DNA of 11,727 nucleotides from an uncultured Ruminococcus sp. (GTDB lineage Bacteria > Bacillota > Clostridia > Oscillospirales > Ruminococcaceae): positions 1-11,727 of the forward strand of contig CAMOEP010000046.1 of NCBI GenBank assembly GCA_946612185.1, written 5' to 3'. Positions 1 through 6,318 of this stretch are shown here, piece by piece. The notes below the pieces were generated by a model. That model did not search any database and was not told where the DNA came from. It was given only the letters and a program-made list of their open reading frames with translations. Position 1 is the first letter of the stretch. Each line of letters begins with the position of its first letter. Position numbers and translations under genes: made by a program.

Positions 1-232
1 CCCCCTTTGGCGGAACGTCCGTAAAACAGACAAATTTAGTAAAAGAAACGGGCGATAGAATTAGTGAATAGTGAATAGAAATGGTGTTGCCTTAAAGTTG
101 CAGTTCATAAAAATCTGCCAAAGAACATTGTACCAAGCAGAATATGGTTGAGCGACAGCAAAATGTGATGTTCTGCCAAAGTAAGCGAGCAAGCGAGCGA
201 CAACGTGGGGGCGGTCAAGCTGGCTCAGCTTG
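1..232 (+). repeat. Diverged, edge-truncated copy of the long inverted-repeat element (copy A)
   Basis: The right part (about 141-232) closely matches the right arm of the three copies at 4026-4762. It shares a GTACCA start, the GGTTGAGCGAC and GCAAAAT blocks, AGTAAGCGAG, GACAACGTGG, GCGGTCAAGCTGG and the terminal palindrome CAAGCTG-GCT-CAGCTTG (216-232). The left part is poorly conserved, but 5-19 (CTTTGGCGGAACGTC) can pair with 167-181 (GATGTTCTGCCAAAG). The two pairs that are not Watson-Crick would be G-U. The middle (about 20-140) shows no recognisable similarity to the loop of the other copies and no gene. The left end lies outside the window. I infer an older copy of the same family; whether it acts as DNA or RNA is unknown. 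Confidence 0.7.
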
Positions 233-279
233 AAAAAGTAAATGCTGTTGCCTTTAATATGCTATTTTGAAATTTGCTA

Positions 280-308
280 TTGACAAATGAGGAAAAATAT
301 GATATATT
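280..308 (+). promoter_or_regulatory. Sigma-A promoter of the metal ATPase gene
   Basis: TTGACA at 280-285 and TATATT at 303-308 are separated by exactly 17 bp. Transcription would start near 314-316, inside the inverted repeat at 312-333 and about 35 nt before the chosen ATG at 349. Confidence 0.8.
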
Positions 309-311
309 AAA

Positions 312-333
312 CATATGAGCAAACGTTCATATG
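312..333. promoter_or_regulatory. ArsR/SmtB-type operator candidate
   Basis: An imperfect inverted repeat has half sites CATATGAGC and GTTCATATG, with about four bases between them. It matches the general ATATGAnCA...TGTTCATAT pattern of metal-sensing ArsR/SmtB (CzrA, ZiaR, CadC-like) operators. It begins four bases after the -10 box and covers the expected transcription start, where a bound repressor would block initiation. A metal-efflux ATPase directly downstream is the classic target. No arsR-type regulator gene lies in the window, so the repressor would have to be encoded elsewhere. Confidence 0.6.
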
Positions 334-348
334 AAAGGATATGATTCT

Positions 349-2982
349 ATGGAGCAGACCTATGAAATAAAAAACCTTTGCTGTGCTAACTGCGGCGCTA
401 AGATCGAGAGGAAGTTCAACGAGCTTTCCGAGGTTGAGTCGGCTGTGCTGAACTTTCCCATGAAGAAGTTCAAGATAAAGGGCAAGATAAGCGATGAGCT
501 TCTTGAGAAGCTGAACAAGATAGCCCGTTCTGTTGAGCCGGATGCGGAACTTGTGCCGCTGACCAATAATCACCATTCCAAGCATCATGACCATGAGCAT
601 CATCACCACGACCACGACGATGACTGCTGCTGCGGACATGACCATGAGCATGAACATCATGAGCATCATCACCACGACCACGACGATGACTGCTGCTGCG
701 GACATGACCATGAGCATGAACATCATGAGCATCATCACCACGACCACGACGAGGAATGCTGTTGCGGTCACGATCATGAGCATGAACACCATGAGCATCA
801 TCACCACGACCACGACGATGGTTGCTGCTGCGGACATGACCATGAGCATGAACATCATGAGCATCATCACGACCATATCAAAGGAACAGAGTTCGTTATC
901 AAGAACCTGGACTGCGCTCACTGCGGCGCTAAGATCGAGGAGGCTATCGGAAAGCTGGATGGCGTGCAGGCGGCAAGGCTCAACTTCCCCCTGAAAAAGC
1001 TGACCGTCAGCGGAAACGTTACCCCGGAACTTATCTCCCTGATGAACAAGACCGCAAATTCCATTGAAGCCGGTGTTGAGATAGAGCCTCTGGAGGCGGT
1101 AAAGTCCCACCACAAGCCCACGGAGGAGGAACTGAATATCCGCCGTGAGCTTATCCCGATAATTGCAGGAGTTGCGGTATTTGCGGCGGCTCTCATAGTA
1201 AGCCATGCTACAGGTGCGGCAATGGTCGGACTTGTCCTCTACATCATCGCTTACCTTATCCTGGGCAAGAGCGTTCTTGTGAACACATTCAAGAATATCC
1301 GTGCCGGCAACTTTTTCGACGAGAACTTCCTTATGACCGTTGCTACTATCGGCGCTTTCATTCTGGGTGAATACTCCGAAGCGGTGGGCGTTGTGCTGTT
1401 CTTCCGCATAGGTGAACTGTTCGAGGACATCGCCGTAAACCGCAGCCGCAAGGCAATCACAGATGTTGCAGAACTTCGTGTGGACGAGGCTGACGTTCTC
1501 AGGGACGGCGAATTTGTCCGCATAGACGCTGACGAGATAGAAGTGGGCGATATCCTCCGGATAAAGACCGGCGAGAGAATTGCTGCTGACGGCGTAGTGG
1601 AGTCAGGCGAGTCAAGACTTGACACCTCCGCTGTAAACGGCGAACCTGTTCCGCTGACTATCCACCCCGGCGACGCTGTAATGTCTGGCTGTATCAATCT
1701 TTCCGACACCTTCACTCTCCGTGCAACTGCCGCCGCTGACGACTCGATGATATCAAAAATCGCCCGTGCAGTAGAGGACGCATCTGCTGAGAAGCCTAAG
1801 ATTGACCGTTTTATTACACGCTTCTCCCGTGTGTATACTCCCGTAGTCATTACCATAGCTGCGCTGACAGCGGTATTTGGCTCAGTCATCACCGGCGACG
1901 TGAGCAAGTGGGTGTACTCGGCACTTACGTTCCTTGTAATAAGCTGCCCCTGTGCGCTGGTACTGAGTGTTCCGCTGGCTTACTTTTCCGGCATTGGTGC
2001 GGCTTCAAAGCTTGGTATACTTTTTAAAGGCGGTTCAGCTATGGAGGCGCTTGGCAAAGTCAAGGCTATCGCATTCGACAAGACAGGCACTCTTACAAGC
2101 GGCAGTTTCACAGTTACCAGCATCACAAGCGCCGGGGAGTGCAAGGAAGATGAACTTCTGCGCATCTGCGGAAGCTGCGAGCAGACCTCAACTCACCCTG
2201 TAGCCGAAAGTATCGTTTCAGCTTGCCGGGAGAGGGGACTGGAACTTATCCAGCCTGAGAAGTCCGGCGAAGCGGCAGGCAGAGGAGTTAGCGCAGTTAT
2301 CTCCGGGAAGAACTATCTCTGCGGAAGCGAGCGTCTTATGAGCGAGAACGGCGTGACTATCCCTGATATGGGAAATGTAAGCCTGGGAAGCGTTGTGTAC
2401 GTTGCGGAAAATGGCAAGGTTCTGGGCAGAGTTGTGGTTTCTGATACAGTTAAGAAGTCCTCGGCGGACTCGATTGCGAAGCTTGAAGCTATGGGCATCA
2501 AGACCGCTATGCTCACAGGTGACAAGAAGGAAAATGCTGATGCTGTAGGAAAACAGCTTGGTATCAGCCATGTAAGCGGCGGACTTCTCCCCGACGGCAA
2601 GCTTGCTGAACTGAACGCTATCCGTGAGAAATACGGCGAGGTAATGTTCGTTGGTGACGGCATCAACGATGCACCTGTACTTGCCGGTGCGGACGTTGGC
2701 GGCGCAATGCAGACCGGTGCAGACCTTGCTCTGGAAGCGGCTGACGCAGTATTCATGAGCAGCGAACCGGAGGCTATAGTCCGTGCAAAGCGCATTGCTG
2801 ACAAGACCGAGCGCATCTCACGCCAGAACATCATTTTCGCCCTTGCGATAAAGGCAGCAGTCCTTGTACTGGGACTTCTGGGTCACCCGAATATGTGGCT
2901 TGCGGTATTTGCGGATTCCGGCGTGGCAATGCTGCTGATACTCAATTCTATCAGAGCGCTTGGCACTAAGCAGTACGAATAA
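349..2982 (+). CDS. cadA: Zn/Cd/Pb-translocating P1B-type ATPase with His/Cys-rich spacer
   Basis: This is a membrane pump that uses ATP to export divalent soft metals. The 877-residue protein has a heavy-metal domain with CCANC at 11-15, a His/Cys repeat spacer (about 75-176), a second heavy-metal domain with CAHC at 189-192, then the ATPase core. The core shows actuator loop NGEP (430-433), membrane motif CPC (533-535), phosphorylation site DKTGTLT (D577), HP motif (H616-P617) and hinge GDGIND (769-774). Near the C terminus K835 and D856 lie 21 residues apart, as K693 and D714 do in E. coli ZntA. Together with CPC this points to the Zn/Cd/Pb (P1B-2) group rather than copper. I chose ATG 349 because AAAGGA (334-339) lies 9 nt upstream; the in-frame ATG at 331 lies inside the operator without a good site. 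Regulation is probably metal-induced derepression. The exact metal cannot be told from sequence alone. Confidence 0.95.
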   Translation: MEQTYEIKNLCCANCGAKIERKFNELSEVESAVLNFPMKKFKIKGKISDELLEKLNKIARSVEPDAELVPLTNNHHSKHHDHEHHHHDHDDDCCCGHDHEHEHHEHHHHDHDDDCCCGHDHEHEHHEHHHHDHDEECCCGHDHEHEHHEHHHHDHDDGCCCGHDHEHEHHEHHHDHIKGTEFVIKNLDCAHCGAKIEEAIGKLDGVQAARLNFPLKKLTVSGNVTPELISLMNKTANSIEAGVEIEPLEAVKSHHKPTEEELNIRRELIPIIAGVAVFAAALIVSHATGAAMVGLVLYIIAYLILGKSVLVNTFKNIRAGNFFDENFLMTVATIGAFILGEYSEAVGVVLFFRIGELFEDIAVNRSRKAITDVAELRVDEADVLRDGEFVRIDADEIEVGDILRIKTGERIAADGVVESGESRLDTSAVNGEPVPLTIHPGDAVMSGCINLSDTFTLRATAAADDSMISKIARAVEDASAEKPKIDRFITRFSRVYTPVVITIAALTAVFGSVITGDVSKWVYSALTFLVISCPCALVLSVPLAYFSGIGAASKLGILFKGGSAMEALGKVKAIAFDKTGTLTSGSFTVTSITSAGECKEDELLRICGSCEQTSTHPVAESIVSACRERGLELIQPEKSGEAAGRGVSAVISGKNYLCGSERLMSENGVTIPDMGNVSLGSVVYVAENGKVLGRVVVSDTVKKSSADSIAKLEAMGIKTAMLTGDKKENADAVGKQLGISHVSGGLLPDGKLAELNAIREKYGEVMFVGDGINDAPVLAGADVGGAMQTGADLALEAADAVFMSSEPEAIVRAKRIADKTERISRQNIIFALAIKAAVLVLGLLGHPNMWLAVFADSGVAMLLILNSIRALGTKQYE
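586..876 (+). repeat. 66-bp in-frame minisatellite encoding a His/Cys metal-binding spacer
   Basis: A shortened unit (586-636), three full 66-bp units (637-702, 703-768, 769-834) and a partial unit (835-876) are arrayed in frame. Each full unit encodes 22 residues beginning HDHEHEHHEHHHHDHD and ending CCCG, with 10 His and 3 adjacent Cys. The first units are nearly identical in DNA, whereas the 703-768 unit and its edges carry several synonymous changes. The array separates the two heavy-metal domains of the ATPase (residues 80-176). It probably buffers or delivers metal, and its copy number is likely unstable. Both points are inferred. Confidence 0.92.
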
Positions 2983-3020
2983 AAAGGGCGGTACACCTGG
3001 TTTTCAGGTGTACCGTTTTT
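2983..3020. terminator. Bidirectional intrinsic terminator between convergent genes
   Basis: A perfect 11-bp stem (CGGTACACCTG at 2989-2999 with 3005-3015) and a 5-nt loop are followed by TTTTT (3016-3020). Upstream, AAAAA (2981-2985) gives a U-tract on the minus strand. It lies just past the ATPase stop and abuts the TGA of the convergent radical SAM gene, so it probably stops both transcripts. Confidence 0.92.
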
Positions 3021-3952
3021 CACATGAACCTCTTTCCCTGCCAGGAATCCTGCCGTGCGAGTTCCTTGTCAATGCTGCCGAGGACAGCGATTTTGTCCTT
3101 AGTCCACTCAGGGGCGATGAGAAGCCGCTTGTCGCCGTCGCCGGTGATGCGTTCCACCACCGTTTCAGGGGGGAGCAGTTCAAGCTGGCGGACTATTAGC
3201 TGAATGTACTCCTCACGGCTCAGAAGGTGAAAATTATCCTGTTCATAGCGCTTTGCCAGGGCAGTTCCCCGGATAATATGGAGCATTTGCAGCTTCACAC
3301 CGCCGGGGCGCATAAGTCCCACCTGACGGGCAGTTTCTATCATCATTTCCGGCGATTCACCTGGCAGACCGTTGATGACGTGCAGACAGGTGCGGATATT
3401 TCTCTGCTGGAGTTTCTGGTAGCCCTCCATAAATTCCTCATGGGTGCAGCAGCGGTTGATATTGCGGATAGTTTCCTCATGCACGCTTTGCAGCCCCAGT
3501 TCCACGGTCAGAAATGTTTGCTCGTTAATTTCCGACAGAAGGTCGAGAACTTCCTCCGGCAGGCAGTCCCCACGAGTGCCCACGGAAAGCCCGGTAACTT
3601 CCGGGAAACTGAGTGCTTCGCTGTAGACCTCTCTCAGACGGCTGACCGGTGCATAAGTGTTGGTATTTGCCTGAAAATAGGCAACTATCGAAGCATTTGG
3701 AACTTTAGCGCAGATGCGTTTTTTCTCAGCTTCAAGCTGCTGCCGGACGCTGATGCCGGAGGTGGTGAAGTATCCGCTGCCGCCGTCGCAGAAAACGCAG
3801 CCGCCGTAGCCTTTAGATCCGTCGATGTTGGGGCAGGTGAAGCCGCAGTCGATGACGGCTTTGCTGAGTTTTTTGCCGAATTTACTGCGGTAGAAGTAGT
3901 TCAGTGTGTGGTAGCGTTTGTTATCTGAGGAGTAGGGGAAAGGATTTTTCAT
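3020..3952 (-). CDS. TIGR01212-family radical SAM protein (YhcC/YtqA-like)
   Basis: This 310-residue protein belongs to the Elp3-like radical SAM family known as YhcC in E. coli and YtqA in B. subtilis. The N terminus has the family look (KRYHTLNYF, then FGKKLSKAVIDCGFTCPN). The likely 4Fe-4S ligands are C40, C52 and C55 (CPNIDG...GGCVFC), with C36 just before. Further family blocks are QANTNTYAP, GTRGDCLP, ELGLQS and HVINGLPGES. Length is normal and the frame is intact. The biochemical substrate is not settled for the family as far as I know, so I assign none. ATG 3952 is preceded by GAGGTGAG (3956-3963) at good spacing. The gene is transcribed alone, convergent with the ATPase and divergent from the kinase-like gene, with the hairpin-element array just upstream of its promoter. 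Confidence 0.93.
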   Translation of the reverse strand: MKNPFPYSSDNKRYHTLNYFYRSKFGKKLSKAVIDCGFTCPNIDGSKGYGGCVFCDGGSGYFTTSGISVRQQLEAEKKRICAKVPNASIVAYFQANTNTYAPVSRLREVYSEALSFPEVTGLSVGTRGDCLPEEVLDLLSEINEQTFLTVELGLQSVHEETIRNINRCCTHEEFMEGYQKLQQRNIRTCLHVINGLPGESPEMMIETARQVGLMRPGGVKLQMLHIIRGTALAKRYEQDNFHLLSREEYIQLIVRQLELLPPETVVERITGDGDKRLLIAPEWTKDKIAVLGSIDKELARQDSWQGKRFM

Positions 3953-3956
3953 TATC

Positions 3957-3987
3957 TCACCTCATTTCTTTCATTGTATTACCTCCT
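3957..3987 (-). promoter_or_regulatory. Possible 5-codon leader ORF with its own Shine-Dalgarno
   Basis: Reading the minus strand, AGGAGG (3987-3982) lies 7 nt before an ATG (3974-3972). This opens a mini-ORF encoding MKEMR that stops with TGA at 3959-3957. The stop lies within the GAGGTGAG ribosome binding site of the radical SAM gene, so terminating ribosomes could feed the main start. Against this, the predicted transcription start (about 3985) falls inside the AGGAGG, which may leave it incomplete in the mRNA. Confidence 0.35.
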
Positions 3988-3991
3988 ATAT

Positions 3992-4020
3992 AGCGTACCA
4001 TAATTATCACCAAAAGTCAA
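3992..4020 (-). promoter_or_regulatory. Promoter of the radical SAM gene
   Basis: On the minus strand, TTGACT (4020-4015) and TACGCT (3997-3992) are 17 bp apart, with an extended -10 TGG just before the hexamer. The -35 box lies only five bases outside the left end of the hairpin-element array (4026). Confidence 0.6.
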
Positions 4021-4025
4021 CAAGC

Positions 4026-4293
4026 CAAGCTGGAGCCAGCTTGACCGCATATCACGTTGACGCTCGTTAACTCGCTCACTTTGGCAGAACATCGCATTTT
4101 GCCGTCGCTCAACTTGGTTTTCACTGGTACAAAGTTCTATTCGTTAACTTTACAAACTTGCCACTTTACAATTCTACTGCAAGGCTTAGTACCAGAACAG
4201 ACATGGTTGAGCGACGGCAAAATCACCGTTTCTAAAAAAGTAAGCGAGCGCAAGCAAGCGACAACGTGGCTGCGGTCAAGCTGGCACAGCTTG
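4026..4293 (+). repeat. Long inverted-repeat hairpin element, full copy (copy B)
   Basis: This is the only complete copy here, 268 bp. Its two arms are equal, 105 nt each (4026-4130 and 4189-4293), and are imperfectly complementary over their whole length, roughly three quarters by eye. The loop is 58 nt (4131-4188). Each outer end is itself a small palindrome (CAAGCTGG-AG-CCAGCTTG on the left, CAAGCTG-GCA-CAGCTTG on the right). Strongly paired blocks include GCCGTCGCTCAAC with GTTGAGCGACGGC, and AGCTTGACCGC with GCGGTCAAGCT. It could form a cruciform in DNA or a long RNA hairpin. I see no transposase and no clear target-site duplication. It resembles a MITE or large palindromic intergenic repeat; the family is not one I recognise. 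Confidence 0.88.
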
Positions 4294-4520
4294 CAAGCTG
4301 GAGCCAGCTTGACCGCTCCCACGTTGACGCTCGTTAACTCGCTCACTTTTGCAGAACATCGCATTTTGCCGTCGCTCAACTTGGTTTTCACTGGTACAAA
4401 GTTCTATTCGTTAACTTTACAAACTTGCCACTTTACAATTCTACTGCAAGGCTTAGTACCAGAATAAACATGGTTGAGCGACGGCAAAACCACCGTTTCT
4501 AAAAAAGTAAGCGAGCGCAA
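4294..4520 (+). repeat. Long inverted-repeat hairpin element, right-truncated copy (copy C)
   Basis: It directly abuts copy B and is nearly identical to it. The left arm is 4294-4397, the loop 4398-4455 and the right arm 4456-4520. The outer 40 nt of the right arm, including the terminal palindrome, are missing at the junction with copy D. Differences from copy B are few, for example GAATAAACATGG instead of GAACAGACATGG and CTCC replacing ATAT near the left end, so the duplication appears recent. Confidence 0.88.
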
Positions 4521-4762
4521 CCACGTTGACGCTCGTTAACTCGCTCACTTTGGCAGAACATCGCATTTTGCCGTTGCTCAACTTGGTTTTCACTGGTACA
4601 AAGTTCTATTTGTTAACTTTACAAACTTGCCACTTTACAATTCTACTGCAAGGCTTAGTACCAGAACAGACATGGTTGAGCGACGGCAAAATCACCGTTT
4701 CTAAAAAAGTAAGCGAGCGCAAGCAAGCGACAACGTGGCTGCGGTCAAGCTGGCACAGCTTG
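4521..4762 (+). repeat. Long inverted-repeat hairpin element, left-truncated copy (copy D)
   Basis: It lacks the outermost 27 nt of the left arm and starts at CCACGTTG. The left arm is 4521-4599, the loop 4600-4657 and the complete 105-nt right arm 4658-4762. The combined loss at the C/D junction (about 67 bp spanning both terminal palindromes) looks like a deletion between adjacent copies: the B-to-C period is 268 bp but C-to-D is only 202 bp. Its last bases (TTG, 4760-4762) form the start of the -35 box of the next promoter. Confidence 0.88.
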
Positions 4763-4788
4763 ACATTATAATGAAATTGGAGTAAAAT
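4760..4788 (+). promoter_or_regulatory. Promoter of the kinase-like gene, overlapping the repeat edge
   Basis: TTGACA (4760-4765) and TAAAAT (4783-4788) have exactly 17 bp between them. The TTG of the -35 box belongs to the right end of repeat copy D and the ACA to flanking DNA. The predicted start near 4795 gives a leader of about 35 nt. Confidence 0.75.
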
Positions 4789-4828
4789 GGTAGTGTAAAT
4801 AAATTACATGATAAAGGAATTAAAATGT

Positions 4829-5347
4829 ATGAAGGAAAATATTGTACTTATCGGTATGCCCGGAGTGGGAAAAAGTACCATTGGCGTTATCCTCGCTAAG
4901 ATACTGGGTTACAAGTTCATCGACACCGACCTGCTTATCCAGGAAAGCGAAAAGCGCCTGCTCAAAGACATTATCGCAAGCGAAGGCGTTGACGGCTTCA
5001 TCGACATCGAAAACAAAGTCAACAGCCGCATCAAAGCTGAGCGCTCTGTCATCGCTACCGGCGGCAGCGTGGTCTACGGCAAGGAGGCTATGGCGCATCT
5101 GGCTAAGATCGGTACTATAGTTTACCTGAAACTGGACTACCGCAAACTCCGCTACAGACTTGGAAATATCCGCAACAGGGGAGTAGTTATCCGCCAGGGT
5201 CAGCGGCTTTCTGACCTCTACAACGAGCGTACCGCCCTCTATGAGAAGTACGCCGACATCATCATCGACGAGAATGGCTGTGGTATCGAAAAAACTGTTA
5301 ACAAAATAGTCGATGCAATAAGCGAAATTAACGCAATTAATAAATGA
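4829..5347 (+). CDS. Shikimate kinase-like P-loop kinase
   Basis: This 172-residue cytoplasmic protein has the AroK/AroL fold signature. It shows Walker A GMPGVGKS (9-16, K15), the DTD motif (32-34) where shikimate kinase holds magnesium and substrate, GGS (78-80) at the usual GGG position, and an ERTALYEKYAD block (R134) matching the conserved R-x-PLY-x-x-x-AD region. Length fits the family. Odd points: the usual FRxxE substrate-binding arginine is replaced (FIDIE, 57-61), and the lid reads RNRGVVI rather than RPLL. This could be a divergent shikimate kinase subgroup or a kinase of another small molecule. I chose ATG 4829 because AAAGGA (4813-4818) lies 10 nt upstream; the in-frame ATG at 4808 has no such site. 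No other aromatic-pathway gene is nearby and no terminator follows it. Confidence 0.8.
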   Translation: MKENIVLIGMPGVGKSTIGVILAKILGYKFIDTDLLIQESEKRLLKDIIASEGVDGFIDIENKVNSRIKAERSVIATGGSVVYGKEAMAHLAKIGTIVYLKLDYRKLRYRLGNIRNRGVVIRQGQRLSDLYNERTALYEKYADIIIDENGCGIEKTVNKIVDAISEINAINK

Positions 5348-5423
5348 TTTGTAGGAAATGCACAATAACGGACGGCTAAAAAATATAATATGCACAATTT
5401 TATTTTGTAAACTAAAAACTTCT

Positions 5424-5452
5424 TTGACAAAAGCAAATATTTGTGATATAAT
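5424..5452 (+). promoter_or_regulatory. Near-perfect consensus promoter of the minD-like gene
   Basis: TTGACA (5424-5429), a 17-bp spacer ending in the extended -10 TGA, and TATAAT (5447-5452) give a full sigma-A consensus. Transcription would start near 5459, leaving an 80-nt leader in which I see no obvious structure. The stretch between the kinase stop and this promoter (5348-5423) holds no gene and no clear terminator. Confidence 0.9.
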
Positions 5453-5538
5453 TTACAGTAGGAATATTCTATGATGTGAAAGCCACTTCAGCCTTCTGTC
5501 ATGAATTATTTTCAGTTGTTCGGAAAGGATATAATATT

Positions 5539-6276
5539 ATGTCGAAGATTATTGCTGTCACTTCAGGAAAGGGCGGTACAGGCAAGTCCACTGTATGCGC
5601 CGGACTGGGATATACTCTCGCTAAGCAGGGCCATCGTACCCTCATAATCGAGTTGGACTTCGGTCTGCGATGCCTCGATATCATGTTCGGTCTTGAAGAT
5701 AGTATCAAGTCTGACCTGGGCGACGTTCTCGCCGGCAGAAAGGACGCTCTGAGCGCTGTTGCACAAGTTCCTATGGCTTCTAACCTGAGCCTCCTGTGCG
5801 CCCCTAAGACCCTGACGAGTGTTAGCGCTGAACAGGTGGTCGATATTTGCCGCAGCGTTAAAAAGTACTTCGAGTACATCATTATTGATACCGGCGCTGG
5901 TATCAACTCCCGTGTATTTGATATCGTTGAACAGGCTAACCTCATTCTCGTTGTTTCTACTCCTGACCCTGTATGCATTCGTGATGCGTCACTTATGTCT
6001 GATGAGTTTTACAACAGAGGCAACAAGAGCCAGCGTCTTATCATCAACAAGATAAGCAAAAAGGTCATCGGTGAGGCTCTTGTTACTAACCTTGACGAGA
6101 TCATCGACAAGATAGGCGTTCAGCTTATCGGCGTTATTCCCGACGACTTCAAGATGACTGTGGCTACCGGTAAGGGTACTCCTATCCCGACCGATTCTTC
6201 CGCTCTCAAAGCTTTCGATGCTATATCCAAGCGCCTGGGCGGAGATTTCGTTCCCCTTACTGTCAAAACCTCATGA
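5539..6276 (+). CDS. minD: MinD-like (ParA/MinD superfamily) ATPase
   Basis: This 245-residue ATPase is of the deviant Walker A class. The N terminus has GKGGTGKST with signature lysine K11 and K16 at the same positions as in E. coli MinD. Switch I is LDFGLRCLD (D40 conserved) and Walker B is IIIDTGAGI (D117, where MinD usually has DSPAGI). These favour MinD over plasmid ParA. MinD normally cycles on the membrane to position the division site through a C-terminal amphipathic helix. Here the C terminus ends GDFVPLTVKTS, without a basic amphipathic helix, and no minC or minE is adjacent. ATG 5539 is preceded by AAAGGA (5524-5529) at 9 nt; a GTG at 5476 in frame has no site. The MgsA-like gene follows after 42 bp and is probably co-transcribed. 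Other Clostridia have minD-minE-rodA-mgsA order, from memory, so this may be a reduced version. Confidence 0.85.
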   Translation: MSKIIAVTSGKGGTGKSTVCAGLGYTLAKQGHRTLIIELDFGLRCLDIMFGLEDSIKSDLGDVLAGRKDALSAVAQVPMASNLSLLCAPKTLTSVSAEQVVDICRSVKKYFEYIIIDTGAGINSRVFDIVEQANLILVVSTPDPVCIRDASLMSDEFYNRGNKSQRLIINKISKKVIGEALVTNLDEIIDKIGVQLIGVIPDDFKMTVATGKGTPIPTDSSALKAFDAISKRLGGDFVPLTVKTS

Positions 6277-6318
6277 TTATCTGAAATATATTCCGCTCTG
6301 CGGGGAAAGGACAGAAAT

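Noticed and set aside
331..351. Upstream start codons for the ATPase (331), the kinase-like gene (4808), the minD-like gene (5476, GTG) and hisS (6791, TTG)
   Set aside because: None has a properly spaced ribosome binding site, while the downstream ATGs at 349, 4829, 5539 and 6821 do, and family alignments begin there.
307..1206. 299-residue minus-strand open frame opposite the ATPase start, with repeated Met/Val-rich segments
   Set aside because: It is the antisense reading of the His/Cys minisatellite; the plus-strand ATPase has unmistakable domains.
3227..3928. Plus-strand open frame opposite the radical SAM gene
   Set aside because: The minus-strand protein has clear family motifs and a good ribosome binding site; this is a shadow frame.
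4026..4762. CRISPR array or integron-like repeat array
   Set aside because: Units are 200-270 bp and nearly identical throughout, with no short repeats separated by unique spacers and no cas or integrase gene.
4057..4771. Open frames inside the repeat array (4057-4467 and 4526-4771 plus, 4137-4391 minus), up to 136 residues with repeated protein segments
   Set aside because: They follow the repeat units exactly, read through palindromic arms, lack ribosome binding sites and show no protein-like conservation apart from the DNA repeat.
4000..4780. Target-site duplication flanking the repeat array
   Set aside because: I compared the bases just outside 4026 and 4762 and found no convincing matching direct repeat.
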